A stretch of 64,000 nt of DNA from CAILDB01 sp049695975 (GCA_049695975.1 JBAVTE010000012.1:73600-137599); one strand, 5' to 3'; positions 35,820-43,276 are shown, numbered from the stretch's first letter. Program-made: numbers and translations. Notes: generated by a model from the letters alone, not told the origin.

Positions 35820-35863
35820 CTATTTATTATGAAACGTCCTTTAGAAATATATTATTAATTTGC

Positions 35864-35891
35864 TTGACTTCTAGATTAGAAAGACTATAAT
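35864..35891 (+). promoter_or_regulatory. Strong promoter of the plus-strand ncRNA
   Basis: TTGACT (35864-35869), a 16-bp spacer and TATAAT (35886-35891). This is one of the best sigma-70-type promoters in the window. Confidence 0.7.
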
Positions 35892-35897
35892 ATAGTT

Positions 35898-36130
35898 AAT
35901 CTTTAATTCATTTGAGTTAAAGGTTCAAAATCAGCTGAAAGCTGAAGTTTGTATCGAGAGTTTGACCGTTTGGTCTACTTCTCAGTCGTGGTGTGATCAA
36001 ATGCCTTCTGGCTACCCGACTCTAAACTTTCACTTTTGTTCTTTCTTTTTCTTCTTGTTCTTTCGTTTCCTCTGTTGTCTTCGGACAACATGAAACAAAT
36101 TACACAAGCACCCATGGTGCTTGTTTTTTT
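35898..36130 (+). ncRNA. Candidate structured ncRNA, plus-strand unit
   Basis: About 230 nt without a credible ORF. Successive hairpins: TCAGC-TGAAA-GCTGA (35932-35946), GAGA..GACC-GTTT-GGTC..TCTC, a longer stem AGTCG/CGACT, a pyrimidine tract, and GTTGTC-TTCG-GACAAC with a UUCG tetraloop. The intrinsic terminator CAAGCACC-CAT-GGTGCTTG then T7 ends it (36105-36130). It resembles no housekeeping RNA I can name. The gene downstream (xth) is on the other strand. Confidence 0.65.
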
Positions 36131-36140
36131 ATTTAATATT

Positions 36141-36953
36141 TTACAAATTCAAATCCAACAAAACAGGACAGTGATCAGAGCCAAAAATATTATTTAGGAT
36201 TTCTGCGCGGAAAACTTTTGGTGCGAGGTCAGGGGAGACGAAAAAGTAATCTAGACGCCAGCCGATATTGCGATCACGAGCAAAGGTTTTCATATCCCAC
36301 CAGCTATACTGAACTTTTTGTGGATAAAGTGCACGAAAAGTATCTATCCAACCGTGTGAAATAAGTTTATCCATCCAATCCCTTTCAATTCGCAAAAATC
36401 CGGTGTGATCTTCATTTTCTTTTGGCCTTGCGATATCAATTTCATTGTGCGCTGTATTTACGTCTCCGCAAAAAATGACTGACTTTCCTTGTTTTTTTAG
36501 CTTTTCTATAAATTTCAGGAATTCAGCATAGTATTCAAGTTTGTAGGCAAGTCGGTCTTCTCCACCTCCACCATTTGGAAAATAAACATTAATTAAAACC
36601 CAGCCATTAAGGGCAGACCTTTTTTCAGATTCAAGGTCTGACCTTGGGGAATTGAAATATGCGACGAGTGTGCGCCCTTCTTCATCAAATTTTTTAATTC
36701 CTAGACCGTACTCCACTTTTTCAGGTTTCTCTTTTGAATAAATAGCTACTCCGCTGTAACCTTTTTTTAATTTTGAATGGTCAAAAAATGCGTGGTAGCC
36801 GGGAGGAGAGTGAAGCTCTTCTGAAAGTTGTTCGGGATGCGCTTTCGTCTCCTGTAAACAAATAATATTCGGATCAAATTCAAAAATCTGATTGAACTTA
36901 TCCTTTTTTCCGAGGGAGCGTAGACCGTTTACATTCCATGAAATGATTTTCAT
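36141..36953 (-). CDS. xth: Exodeoxyribonuclease III (AP endonuclease)
   Basis: 270 residues. MKIISWNVNGLRSL, IICLQETKAHPEQL, FCGDVNTAHNEIDIA, WWDMKTFARDRNIGWRLDYFF and GSDHCPVLLDL are the full set of EEP-fold catalytic motifs of Xth/ExoA: the Asn, Glu, Asp/Asn and the final Asp-His pair. It cuts at abasic sites in base excision repair and would work after MutM, encoded at 55.4 kb. TATTAT six bases before the ATG suggests a leaderless transcript. Confidence 0.95.
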   Translation of the reverse strand: MKIISWNVNGLRSLGKKDKFNQIFEFDPNIICLQETKAHPEQLSEELHSPPGYHAFFDHSKLKKGYSGVAIYSKEKPEKVEYGLGIKKFDEEGRTLVAYFNSPRSDLESEKRSALNGWVLINVYFPNGGGGEDRLAYKLEYYAEFLKFIEKLKKQGKSVIFCGDVNTAHNEIDIARPKENEDHTGFLRIERDWMDKLISHGWIDTFRALYPQKVQYSWWDMKTFARDRNIGWRLDYFFVSPDLAPKVFRAEILNNIFGSDHCPVLLDLNL

Positions 36954-37036
36954 GGATAAATAATAACATAAAATAATAATAAGAAGATACGCAAGATCAC
37001 ATAAGAAAAGACCATTATGGTAAACGATTCTTTATA

Positions 37037-37369
37037 TTAGGATTTAATTATTGTAAAGAGATTTCCGATAATTGGTAAAGGTTTCATTTCATTTTTGGAG
37101 GCATTCATAATACCAAGTATCATAAACACAAACATGATCAATCCCCAGATATTACTAAGAAAATATATATGTAATATATTGGTTAGTATGATAGAACCAG
37201 CCAGCCCGATAATGAAAAGAATTGCTCCTTGATTTGTATGATAATTTAAAAATTGCGATCTATTTTTTACTGCGAGAAGCGGAATAAAGAAAATAATGTA
37301 GGCGATTATTGCCATTGTTTTGTCATTATTTGCGGGGGCTTGTTGATTTGTGTTATTTGATTCGTTCAT
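37037..37369 (-). CDS. DUF4870/Tic20-like small membrane protein
   Basis: 110 residues, four hydrophobic segments (TMAIIAYIIFFIPLL, GAILFIIGLAGSIIL, NIWGLIMFVFMILGIM, LPIIGNLFTI). The segment FLNYHTNQGAILFI is characteristic of the DUF4870-type family (YHxxQG). Function unknown. A polar Asn/Gln-rich N terminus precedes the first helix. Confidence 0.7.
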   Translation of the reverse strand: MNESNNTNQQAPANNDKTMAIIAYIIFFIPLLAVKNRSQFLNYHTNQGAILFIIGLAGSIILTNILHIYFLSNIWGLIMFVFMILGIMNASKNEMKPLPIIGNLFTIIKS

Positions 37370-37459
37370 AAAATTTTTGTAAATTAATTAATAAAATAAT
37401 TACTTCCTATTCTATTTATACAATTATACAACAAATTAGTTTTTATAACAATTTGAACA

Positions 37460-38452
37460 CTATGGATTATTATGAAATTTTTTATGCACATCACGTAGGT
37501 GTTTGTCGGTGACGTGAGTGTAAATTTGCGTGGTGGCAATGTTGGCGTGACCGAGCATGACTTGTACGGAGCGAATGTCTGCACCATTACTGAGGAGGTC
37601 GGTAGCAAAGCAGTGTCGGATCACGTGAGGCGTAACTTTTTTTGAAATTCCGGCAATGGTTGCATATCTTTTTACAATTCTTGCAATCGTTCTTTTATCA
37701 AGAAATCCATGGGGATTATTTTCATTATTTTTTTGAAATTTAGTTGAATTTTTTGTGCTCGGTGTTTGTTTTTTTGTAGGATTGACAGAAATTTGGGTAA
37801 ATAGGGCATCAGACATATCATTCCTGAGGACTAAATAATCTTTTATCGATTTTTTCGCTTCATCGGAAAGAAAAACCACCCGCACTTTTCCTCCTTTCCC
37901 TCGAATGGAAAATTCATCCATTTTTAAGTCCAAATCGTTTGTAAGTGAACAAAGTTCGGAGACACGAAGACCTGTGGAAAACAAAAGCTCCAAAATAGCC
38001 TTATCACGAGCTCGCCGTTCTGGATTTTCTTCTTGATTTGGTGCATTTAATAGTCTCTTCAATTCATCAGGAGATATAGTATCAATTGACCGTTCATTTA
38101 CTTTTGCAAGCTCGATATTATCGGCTGATAGGGAAGCGATTCCGCGACGAGTTAAAAATTTTAGAAAAATTCTGAGAGCAATTAAATAAAAATTCTGAGT
38201 TTTCTTACTCATTGTTCCGCCGGGAGTAGCGGACTCGCCCAAGAGATGATAACTTTTTGCCCCTGGCCGACGGTTTAGCCAAATGCGAAATTCCCGCACT
38301 TTTTCATTGGTAATATCTTTTGGGTCAGTAATTTTTGTTTGTTCAAAGAAAAGAGTAAGATAGCGGTCATAGTTTTCTATCGTTTTGAGCGAGCGTCCTT
38401 TTTCTATTTCAATATATTCTAGGAATTGTGTTTTGAGTTCTCTGGTGTTCAT
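37460..38452 (-). CDS. xerC: Tyrosine recombinase XerC/XerD family
   Basis: 330 residues. The N-terminal SAM-like core-binding domain begins FLEYIEIEKGRSLKTIENY. The catalytic domain shows LLFSTGLRVSELCSL (first Arg), VTPHVIRHCFATDLLSNGAD (HxxR), MLGHANIATTQIYTHV (His and nucleophile Tyr). It probably resolves chromosome dimers at dif. XerC and XerD cannot be told apart here. It carries a ~25-residue polar insertion (KKQTPSTKNSTKFQKNN). TATAAT lies exactly six bases before the ATG (38459-38464). Confidence 0.9.
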   Translation of the reverse strand: MNTRELKTQFLEYIEIEKGRSLKTIENYDRYLTLFFEQTKITDPKDITNEKVREFRIWLNRRPGAKSYHLLGESATPGGTMSKKTQNFYLIALRIFLKFLTRRGIASLSADNIELAKVNERSIDTISPDELKRLLNAPNQEENPERRARDKAILELLFSTGLRVSELCSLTNDLDLKMDEFSIRGKGGKVRVVFLSDEAKKSIKDYLVLRNDMSDALFTQISVNPTKKQTPSTKNSTKFQKNNENNPHGFLDKRTIARIVKRYATIAGISKKVTPHVIRHCFATDLLSNGADIRSVQVMLGHANIATTQIYTHVTDKHLRDVHKKFHNNP

Positions 38453-38538
38453 CTATGTATTATATCAAAAAAATATAATATTGTGCGACACCAAAATTAG
38501 GGGTTGCGTATTGTCATAAAATATGCTAGACTTTTCTT

Positions 38539-38802
38539 ATGCTTACAAAAATAAAGAAACATAAGATTATTAGTGAAGTGGCTATCCATGATACAGACAC
38601 TGGTTCTCCAGAGGTTCAAATAGCCATGCTTACGAAGAAAATCGAGGAATTGACCAAGCATTTGAAGAAAAATGCCAAGGACAATCACTCCAGAAAGGGA
38701 CTTCTTGGAATGGTAGCGGGAAGACACAAACATTTGAAATATTTGGAAAAGAAAAATCCAAAAAGATTCAATGCAATTCAGAAGAAAGTTGGACTTAAAT
38801 AG
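38539..38802 (+). CDS. rpsO: 30S ribosomal protein S15
   Basis: 87 residues, near the standard length. DTGSPEVQIAMLTKKIEELTKHLKKNAKDNHSRKGLL is the S15 signature including HSRKGLL. It precedes the NYN and pnp genes, echoing the rpsO-pnp order of many bacteria. The transcript ends at a hairpin with a T run just after the stop. Confidence 0.97.
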   Translation: MLTKIKKHKIISEVAIHDTDTGSPEVQIAMLTKKIEELTKHLKKNAKDNHSRKGLLGMVAGRHKHLKYLEKKNPKRFNAIQKKVGLK

Positions 38803-38812
38803 ACAATCAGCA

Positions 38813-38842
38813 AACTCCGCTCACAAGAGCGGATTTGTTTTT
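38813..38842 (+). terminator. rpsO intrinsic terminator
   Basis: CCGCTC-ACAA-GAGCGG followed by ATTTGTTTTT. Confidence 0.75.
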
Positions 38843-38847
38843 AGTGT

Positions 38848-38944
38848 TATAATGTAAAAGGTCGATCTCATTAGAAACCTCGAAAATTAAAAATTTTCTA
38901 TTTCTAACGGGATGAAAGTTTTTAATAATTTAATAATATTTTAA
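38848..38944 (+). promoter_or_regulatory. Short structured leader of the NYN gene
   Basis: The -10 box TATAAT (38848-38853) lies about seven bases upstream of the likely RNA start. A stem CTCATTAGAAA (38867-38877) with TTTCTAACGGG (38901-38911) encloses an AAAATT/AATTTT hairpin. The 3' arm carries the same TCTAACGGG-ATG ending as the pnp, HU and CapA leaders. Here the ATG opens a 10-codon ORF. Confidence 0.65.
38912..38944 (+). CDS. Putative 10-codon leader peptide
   Basis: MKVFNNLIIF then TAA, ending one base before the NYN start codon (TAATATG). Its ATG sits exactly where the gene start lies in the other three leaders. Coupled or reinitiated translation is likely if the element controls initiation. 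Too short for independent coding evidence. Confidence 0.4.
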   Translation: MKVFNNLIIF

Positions 38945-38945
38945 T

Positions 38946-39458
38946 ATGTCAGTTATAAAACATAAAAATCAGAGGGTCGGAATTTTCATAGATACACAGA
39001 ATTTATATCATTGTGCAAAAAACCTTTACAATGGTGCAAAGGTGAATTTTGGGCAGGTAGTAAAAGACGCACTTGCGGGCAGGTCGCTTATCCGTGCAGT
39101 TGCTTATGTGATTACCACAGAATCAGGTGACGAAAAGAGTTTTTTTGATGCACTTGCTAAAGCAGGAATAGAGACAAAAACAAAAAATTTACAAATATTT
39201 GTCGGGGGTTCTAAGAAAGCCGATTGGGATGTCGGTCTTGCGGTCGACGCAATCAAACTTGCCCCAAAGTTAGACACAGTGATACTTATTTCTGGAGATG
39301 GGGACTTTGTGCCTCTTGTAGAATATCTAAAAACAAATGAAGGTTGCCAAGTAGAGCTTCTTTCTTTTGGCAAATCAACCTCAGCAAAGCTTATAGAGGC
39401 GGTAGATGATTTTATTGATCTTGGAGATAATGCGAGAAAGTATTTAATGAAATATTAG
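38946..39458 (+). CDS. NYN-domain (LabA/DUF88-like) putative ribonuclease
   Basis: 170 residues. GIFIDTQNLYH (first acidic cluster), KKADWDVGLAVDAI and VILISGDGDFVPLVEYLK are the acidic motifs of the PIN-like NYN fold, with four conserved Asp residues. Such proteins are metal-dependent RNases. Position between rpsO and pnp, with a related leader, suggests a role in RNA turnover. The C terminus is a short helix. Confidence 0.88.
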   Translation: MSVIKHKNQRVGIFIDTQNLYHCAKNLYNGAKVNFGQVVKDALAGRSLIRAVAYVITTESGDEKSFFDALAKAGIETKTKNLQIFVGGSKKADWDVGLAVDAIKLAPKLDTVILISGDGDFVPLVEYLKTNEGCQVELLSFGKSTSAKLIEAVDDFIDLGDNARKYLMKY

Positions 39459-39459
39459 A

Positions 39460-39496
39460 AAAAAAACAGCCCGCCTAAGGCGAGCTGTTTTTTGTA
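39460..39496 (+). terminator. NYN gene terminator
   Basis: AAAACAGC-CCGCC-TAA-GGCG-AGCTGTTTTTT hairpin right after the stop. Confidence 0.8.
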
Positions 39497-39603
39497 TTGA
39501 CTTTAATCTTTAGGCAAAATCATTGCACAAAAAATCTTAAATAAATATAGATATATTAATTCCAAAATATAGTAAACTAAACAAATTTTTAAACTTATGC
39601 TAA

Positions 39604-39644
39604 GATTAAAGACGAAAAATCATCAGATGATTTTTCGTCTTTAA
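39604..39644. repeat. Perfect palindrome in the pnp upstream region
   Basis: ATTAAAGACGAAAAATCATC, then AG, then its exact complement ending CGTCTTTAAT. It lies between the NYN terminator and the pnp leader. It could terminate read-through or form part of a long pnp 5' UTR. A TATAGT box lies just upstream (39570-39575). Confidence 0.65.
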
Positions 39645-39727
39645 TAGTTTTATTAATATGATTTGCCTCTGAATATGCAGTTTGTCCGCTCTTTGCGGGT
39701 AATCTGAAATTTAGGGACAAATCTAAT

Positions 39728-39856
39728 CCCGTTAGAGATAGATGAATTTTTTTGCAACAAAAAAATTCATCGTAGAGAACCCACGTTCTCAATTTAACAG
39801 GATTTATCAGGTAATCAGATTAAGTGCCAATTCATAACACTTTAATCTCTAACGGG
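39728..39856 (+). promoter_or_regulatory. Structured switching leader of pnp
   Basis: P1 pairs CCCGTTAGAGAT (39728-39739) with ATCTCTAACGGG (39845-39856); the pnp ATG is the next base. P2 is ATGAATTTTTTT/AAAAAAATTCAT (39742-39770). P3 is GAGAAC-CCAC-GTTCTC (39775-39790). An alternative stem AGATTAAGTG (39817-39826) with CACTTTAATCT (39838-39848) overlaps the P1 3' arm. The single-stranded TTTAACAGGATTTAT and GTGCCAATTCATAACAC are identical in the HU leader. Confidence 0.75.
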
Positions 39857-41974
39857 ATGCATAAGAAAGAATTTTCGACAGAGTTTGGAGGTAGGACACT
39901 TACTGCGGAGTTTAGTGATCTCGCAGAAAACGCGCATGGTTCAGTACTTTTGAAATATGGAAACACAATGGTTTTTGCCACGGCTGTTATTTCAAAAGAA
40001 CCAAAGTTGGGGGGAGACTATCTGCCTCTCACCGTCGATTATGAAGAAAAGTTTTATGCAAGCGGTCAGATTCTTGGAAGTAGATTTATGAAAAGAGAAG
40101 GTAAACCATCGGACGAAGCTATTTTGACTGGAAGAATTGTAGATAGAACTATTCGTCCACTTTTTGATCAGTGGATTAGACACGAAATACAAGTGGTGGT
40201 CACCGTACTTTCTCTAGACACAGATGATCCAGACATACTTTCTGTTATTGCAGCATCTCTTGCGGTTTCCGTTTCCAAAATTCCATTTCATGGACCTGTC
40301 AGCGCCACAAGAGTTGGTAAACACAAACTTGATGGTTTTCAAATAAATCCGTCATATATTGAAAGAGAAAATGAAAATTATGAAATCGATCTTATTGCCT
40401 GTGGAAAAGATGGAAATATCAATATGATAGAACTTGGTGGAGATGAAGCCCAGGAGTCAGTCGTTGTGGAAGGTCTTAATCTTGCATCAATAGAAATAGA
40501 AAAAATAAATGAGTGGCAAAAGAAAATTATTTCTGAAATTGGTGAAAAAAAGATTTCACTTCCTGCTCCGGTAATGCCAGAAACTGTGTCCAAACTTTTT
40601 TCAGATAAAATTGAGCCAAAGCTCGAAAGTTTTGTAATGAGTGGAATTCCAGGCGGGTCAAAAATAGGCGAAATAATGTCGGAGTGGATGAATCTAGCCG
40701 AGAAAAATTTTCCGGAAGATGTGCATTTTGCTGAACATTTATTTGAAGAAAAAGTAGATGCAATGATTCATGATCAGGCATTGAAAAATAACAAGAGAGC
40801 AGATGGTAGAGGAATTGATGATTTGCGACCTCTTTTTGCACAAGCGGGTGGAGTCTCTCCAATACTTCATGGTTCAGGAATCTTTTATAGAGGAGGAACG
40901 CACATTTTGACGACACTTACCCTCGGTGGACCAAGTGATGCACAAATAATAGATGGAATGGAAGAAAGTAATAATGCAAAAAGATTTATGCACCATTACA
41001 ATTTCCCTCCATATTCAACTGGCGAGACAGGAAAAATGGGTGGAACAAATAGAAGAATGATAGGCCATGGCGCACTCGCTGAAAAAGCTCTTTTGCCAAT
41101 GATTCCTTCTAATAGCGTTTTTCCTTACACAATTCGTCTAGTATCTGAAGCATTTTCTTCAAACGGTTCAACTTCAATGGGTTCTGTTTGTGGATCTACT
41201 CTTGCTCTCATGGACGGAGGTGTGCCAATCAAGAAACCGGTAGCTGGAATTGCTTCAGGATTAATGATGGATGAAAAAGGAAATTATAAAGTTCTCACAG
41301 ATATTCAAGGCCCCGAGGATCATTATGGTGATATGGATTTTAAAGTTGCGGGGACAAAAGATGGAGTTACTGCTATTCAAATGGATGTAAAAGTCAGTGG
41401 TGTTCCTGTAAATATTCTCGCCGAGGCCTTTGAAAAAGCAAAAATTGCACGACTCAAAATTCTCGATGTGATTTTGAAAGCTATTGCTGAACCAAGAAAA
41501 GATATTTCAGCAAACGCACCAAAAATTTTAGTAATAAAAATTAAACCGGATCAGATTGGTGGAGTGATTGGTTCTGGGGGAAAAGTTATTAAAGAAATTA
41601 AAGAAAAAACTGGTGCTGATATCGATATTGAAGATGATGGCACTGTGTATTGTACCGGCAAAGACGGTTCGGCAGAAAAGGCCAAGTTGATTATTGAAGC
41701 TATGACTCATGAATACAAGGCAGGAGAAAGATACGAGGGAATTGTAACAAAAACCACCGATTTTGGTGCTTTTGTGAAAATTGGGATGGGTGATACAGAA
41801 GGCCTTGTACATGTTTCAGAAATTGCACCTTTTAGAGTAGATAATGTCAGCACGATTTTGAAAGAAGGAGACAAAGTACCAGTCGTTGTAAAAGGTATAG
41901 ATGAAAGAGGACGTATTAGTCTTTCTATTAAACTAGCTGATTCAGAATGGGCACAAAAGAAGTTGGGAAAATAA
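39857..41974 (+). CDS. pnp: Polyribonucleotide nucleotidyltransferase (PNPase)
   Basis: 705 residues from the ATG at 39857. The open frame continues upstream through the leader, but that sequence is a conserved noncoding element. Two RNase PH domains (FGGRTLTAEFSDLAENAHGS; RADGRGIDDLRPLFAQAGG, FSSNGSTSMGSVCGSTLALMDGG) flank a helical linker. Then come a KH domain (IGGVIGSGGKVIKEIKEKTG) and an S1 domain (YEGIVTKTTDFGAFVKIGMG). It degrades RNA 3'-5' with phosphate. The structured leader is probably its control point. Confidence 0.97.
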   Translation: MHKKEFSTEFGGRTLTAEFSDLAENAHGSVLLKYGNTMVFATAVISKEPKLGGDYLPLTVDYEEKFYASGQILGSRFMKREGKPSDEAILTGRIVDRTIRPLFDQWIRHEIQVVVTVLSLDTDDPDILSVIAASLAVSVSKIPFHGPVSATRVGKHKLDGFQINPSYIERENENYEIDLIACGKDGNINMIELGGDEAQESVVVEGLNLASIEIEKINEWQKKIISEIGEKKISLPAPVMPETVSKLFSDKIEPKLESFVMSGIPGGSKIGEIMSEWMNLAEKNFPEDVHFAEHLFEEKVDAMIHDQALKNNKRADGRGIDDLRPLFAQAGGVSPILHGSGIFYRGGTHILTTLTLGGPSDAQIIDGMEESNNAKRFMHHYNFPPYSTGETGKMGGTNRRMIGHGALAEKALLPMIPSNSVFPYTIRLVSEAFSSNGSTSMGSVCGSTLALMDGGVPIKKPVAGIASGLMMDEKGNYKVLTDIQGPEDHYGDMDFKVAGTKDGVTAIQMDVKVSGVPVNILAEAFEKAKIARLKILDVILKAIAEPRKDISANAPKILVIKIKPDQIGGVIGSGGKVIKEIKEKTGADIDIEDDGTVYCTGKDGSAEKAKLIIEAMTHEYKAGERYEGIVTKTTDFGAFVKIGMGDTEGLVHVSEIAPFRVDNVSTILKEGDKVPVVVKGIDERGRISLSIKLADSEWAQKKLGK

Positions 41975-42003
41975 ATCAAATTCGGTTATAATAGAGGTTA
42001 GAT

Positions 42004-42996
42004 ATGCCTCCAGAAGAAAATACAAATCAAAATATTTTAGCTAATGATGTCAAATCTATTGACGAGGAGACTTCAAAATTTTTAAATTTAAATTCAAACT
42101 CTCTTTCTCCTAGGGGTAAAACAATTATCCGGACATATAAGAGCGATGTGGAAGAAACTGTTTTATCAAATCACCTTTCCTCGGTCAATATTGCTTTGTC
42201 AGAAAATAGAAAAATGATGGAAAGGTTGGCAGAGTCAAAAGACGCTGGTCAGAAAGACAAAAAGAATTACATTATTATTTTAGTTTCTTTTTTCTTGGTT
42301 ATTTTGGGTGTGCTTGCTGTTGTTATTCCGGTATTTCTTGTCAACAAAAAATATACACCAGTTGTCATCCCAATAAGAATTTCTCCTATAATTAATCCTG
42401 ATTCTACCGAAGATTTAAATTTAGAAGACTTAGATCAAACCAGAATTCCCAAGACCCTTGCGGAAAGGGTAGAACAAACATCTATCAAGGTTGGTTCTAT
42501 TCGCGGTATATATTTGACTGAAAAAAATGTCGATAATACAAGGAAGTTAACAGATATAAACAAATTTATAACTCTTCTTAAATTTAATGTGCCAGACATA
42601 TTAGCAAGGACATTGAGACCAGATTATCTTTTTGGAATGCACAATTTTATTGGTAATCAAAGTTTTCTTATTTTGAAATTTGGTTCTTATGATAATGCGT
42701 ATTCGGGAATGCTTTCTTGGGAGAAGGATTTGTGGATAAATTTTAAAGATTTATTTGGAATTGTAGATTCGGATGATTCTTTTTCGACAGATGTAGATGT
42801 CTTTGCCAAAAATATCAAAAATTTCCAGGATATTGTTATAAAAAATAAAGATTGTAGAGGGGTAGAGGATAGTGCGGGGAAAATTCTTCTATTGTATTGT
42901 ATTCTGGACAAAGAAACTGTCATTATCACGACAAGCCAAGATACCCTAAAAGAAATATTACTTAGAATGACTTCAAAACAGACAGTGAGTCAATAA
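42004..42996 (+). CDS. Hypothetical single-pass membrane protein
   Basis: 330 residues. A polar N-terminal ~90 residues, one helix (NYIIILVSFFLVILGVLAVVIPVFLV, ~88-113), then an extracytoplasmic domain with LLKFNVPDILARTLRPDYLFGMH and SFLILKFGSYDNAYSGMLSWE. I do not recognise a family name, although similar proteins occur in CPR genomes. It follows pnp by 29 bp. A TATAAT with AGAGG lies just upstream, so it may have its own promoter. Confidence 0.65.
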   Translation: MPPEENTNQNILANDVKSIDEETSKFLNLNSNSLSPRGKTIIRTYKSDVEETVLSNHLSSVNIALSENRKMMERLAESKDAGQKDKKNYIIILVSFFLVILGVLAVVIPVFLVNKKYTPVVIPIRISPIINPDSTEDLNLEDLDQTRIPKTLAERVEQTSIKVGSIRGIYLTEKNVDNTRKLTDINKFITLLKFNVPDILARTLRPDYLFGMHNFIGNQSFLILKFGSYDNAYSGMLSWEKDLWINFKDLFGIVDSDDSFSTDVDVFAKNIKNFQDIVIKNKDCRGVEDSAGKILLLYCILDKETVIITTSQDTLKEILLRMTSKQTVSQ

Positions 42997-43055
42997 ATAA
43001 ATAGCGCTTTAATACCTTTTATTTTTTCTTATTTTGTGTTAGATTTACTTTACAT

Positions 43056-43126
43056 CGGGGTATGGTGTAACGGTAGCATACGTGCTTTGGGAGCATGCAG
43101 TCCGAGTTCAAATCTCGGTACCCCGA
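43056..43126 (+). tRNA. tRNA-Pro (TGG)
   Basis: Acceptor CGGGGTA pairs TACCCCG; anticodon stem CGTGC/GCATG with loop TTTGGGA (TGG); T-arm CCGAG-TTCAAAT-CTCGG. Discriminator A, no encoded CCA. Its 3' end is duplicated 142 bp downstream. Confidence 0.95.
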
Positions 43127-43276
43127 CAATAATTACCTTGAGGTAGTTTTGTTCGAGATTTGAATGACGGAGCAATATCGAGCCAGCAGGCGAGATTGCG
43201 AGTCGGGGTCGCAGAAATTTCCGAACGACGGTGAGAAAATTATCTGTGACCAAATCTCGGTACCCCGACAATAATT
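43109..43276 (+). repeat. tRNA-Pro 3'-end duplication with inverted T-arm
   Basis: The 26-nt direct repeat from CAAATCTCGGTACCCCG to ACAATAATT occurs at 43109-43134 and 43251-43276. Between them, a trailer hairpin (TACCT/AGGTA) is followed by TCGAGATTTGAAT, complementary to the T-arm, and ~90 nt of GC-richer sequence without an ORF. It resembles a remnant of integration at the tRNA end, or a trailer element of the kind seen at tRNA-Lys and tRNA-Arg. Confidence 0.75.

Noticed and set aside
35515..36130. RNase P RNA, tmRNA or SRP RNA for the two structured units
   Set aside because: None of the universally conserved stretches (GAGGAAAGTCC of RNase P, the tRNA-like tail of tmRNA, GGAAGGAAGCA of SRP RNA) is present.
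34400..36140. Second candidate replication origin
   Set aside because: It has two perfect DnaA boxes and AT-rich sequence, but they are >1 kb apart and far from dnaA-dnaN. The dnaA-dnaN spacer is the simpler choice.
39824..39856. MPIHNTLISNG as an N-terminal peptide shared by PNPase, HU and CapA (also 46367-46399 and 59308-59340)
   Set aside because: The identity is at DNA level in a leader that pairs with a far-upstream arm. Family homology begins at the next Met in all three proteins. It is treated as an RNA element, not a conserved peptide.
39728..39856. Leader family as plain MITEs with ATCCCGTTAGAGAT terminal inverted repeats
   Set aside because: No target-site duplication is visible at the three full copies, the right end always abuts a start codon, and inner hairpins keep pairing with changed sequence. 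Not fully excluded, so it is listed as a refutation path.
42687..42929. Numerous 60-145-aa ORFs opposite or inside recognised genes
   Set aside because: They overlap clear genes in other frames and show no domain, signal or context. Treated as shadows.
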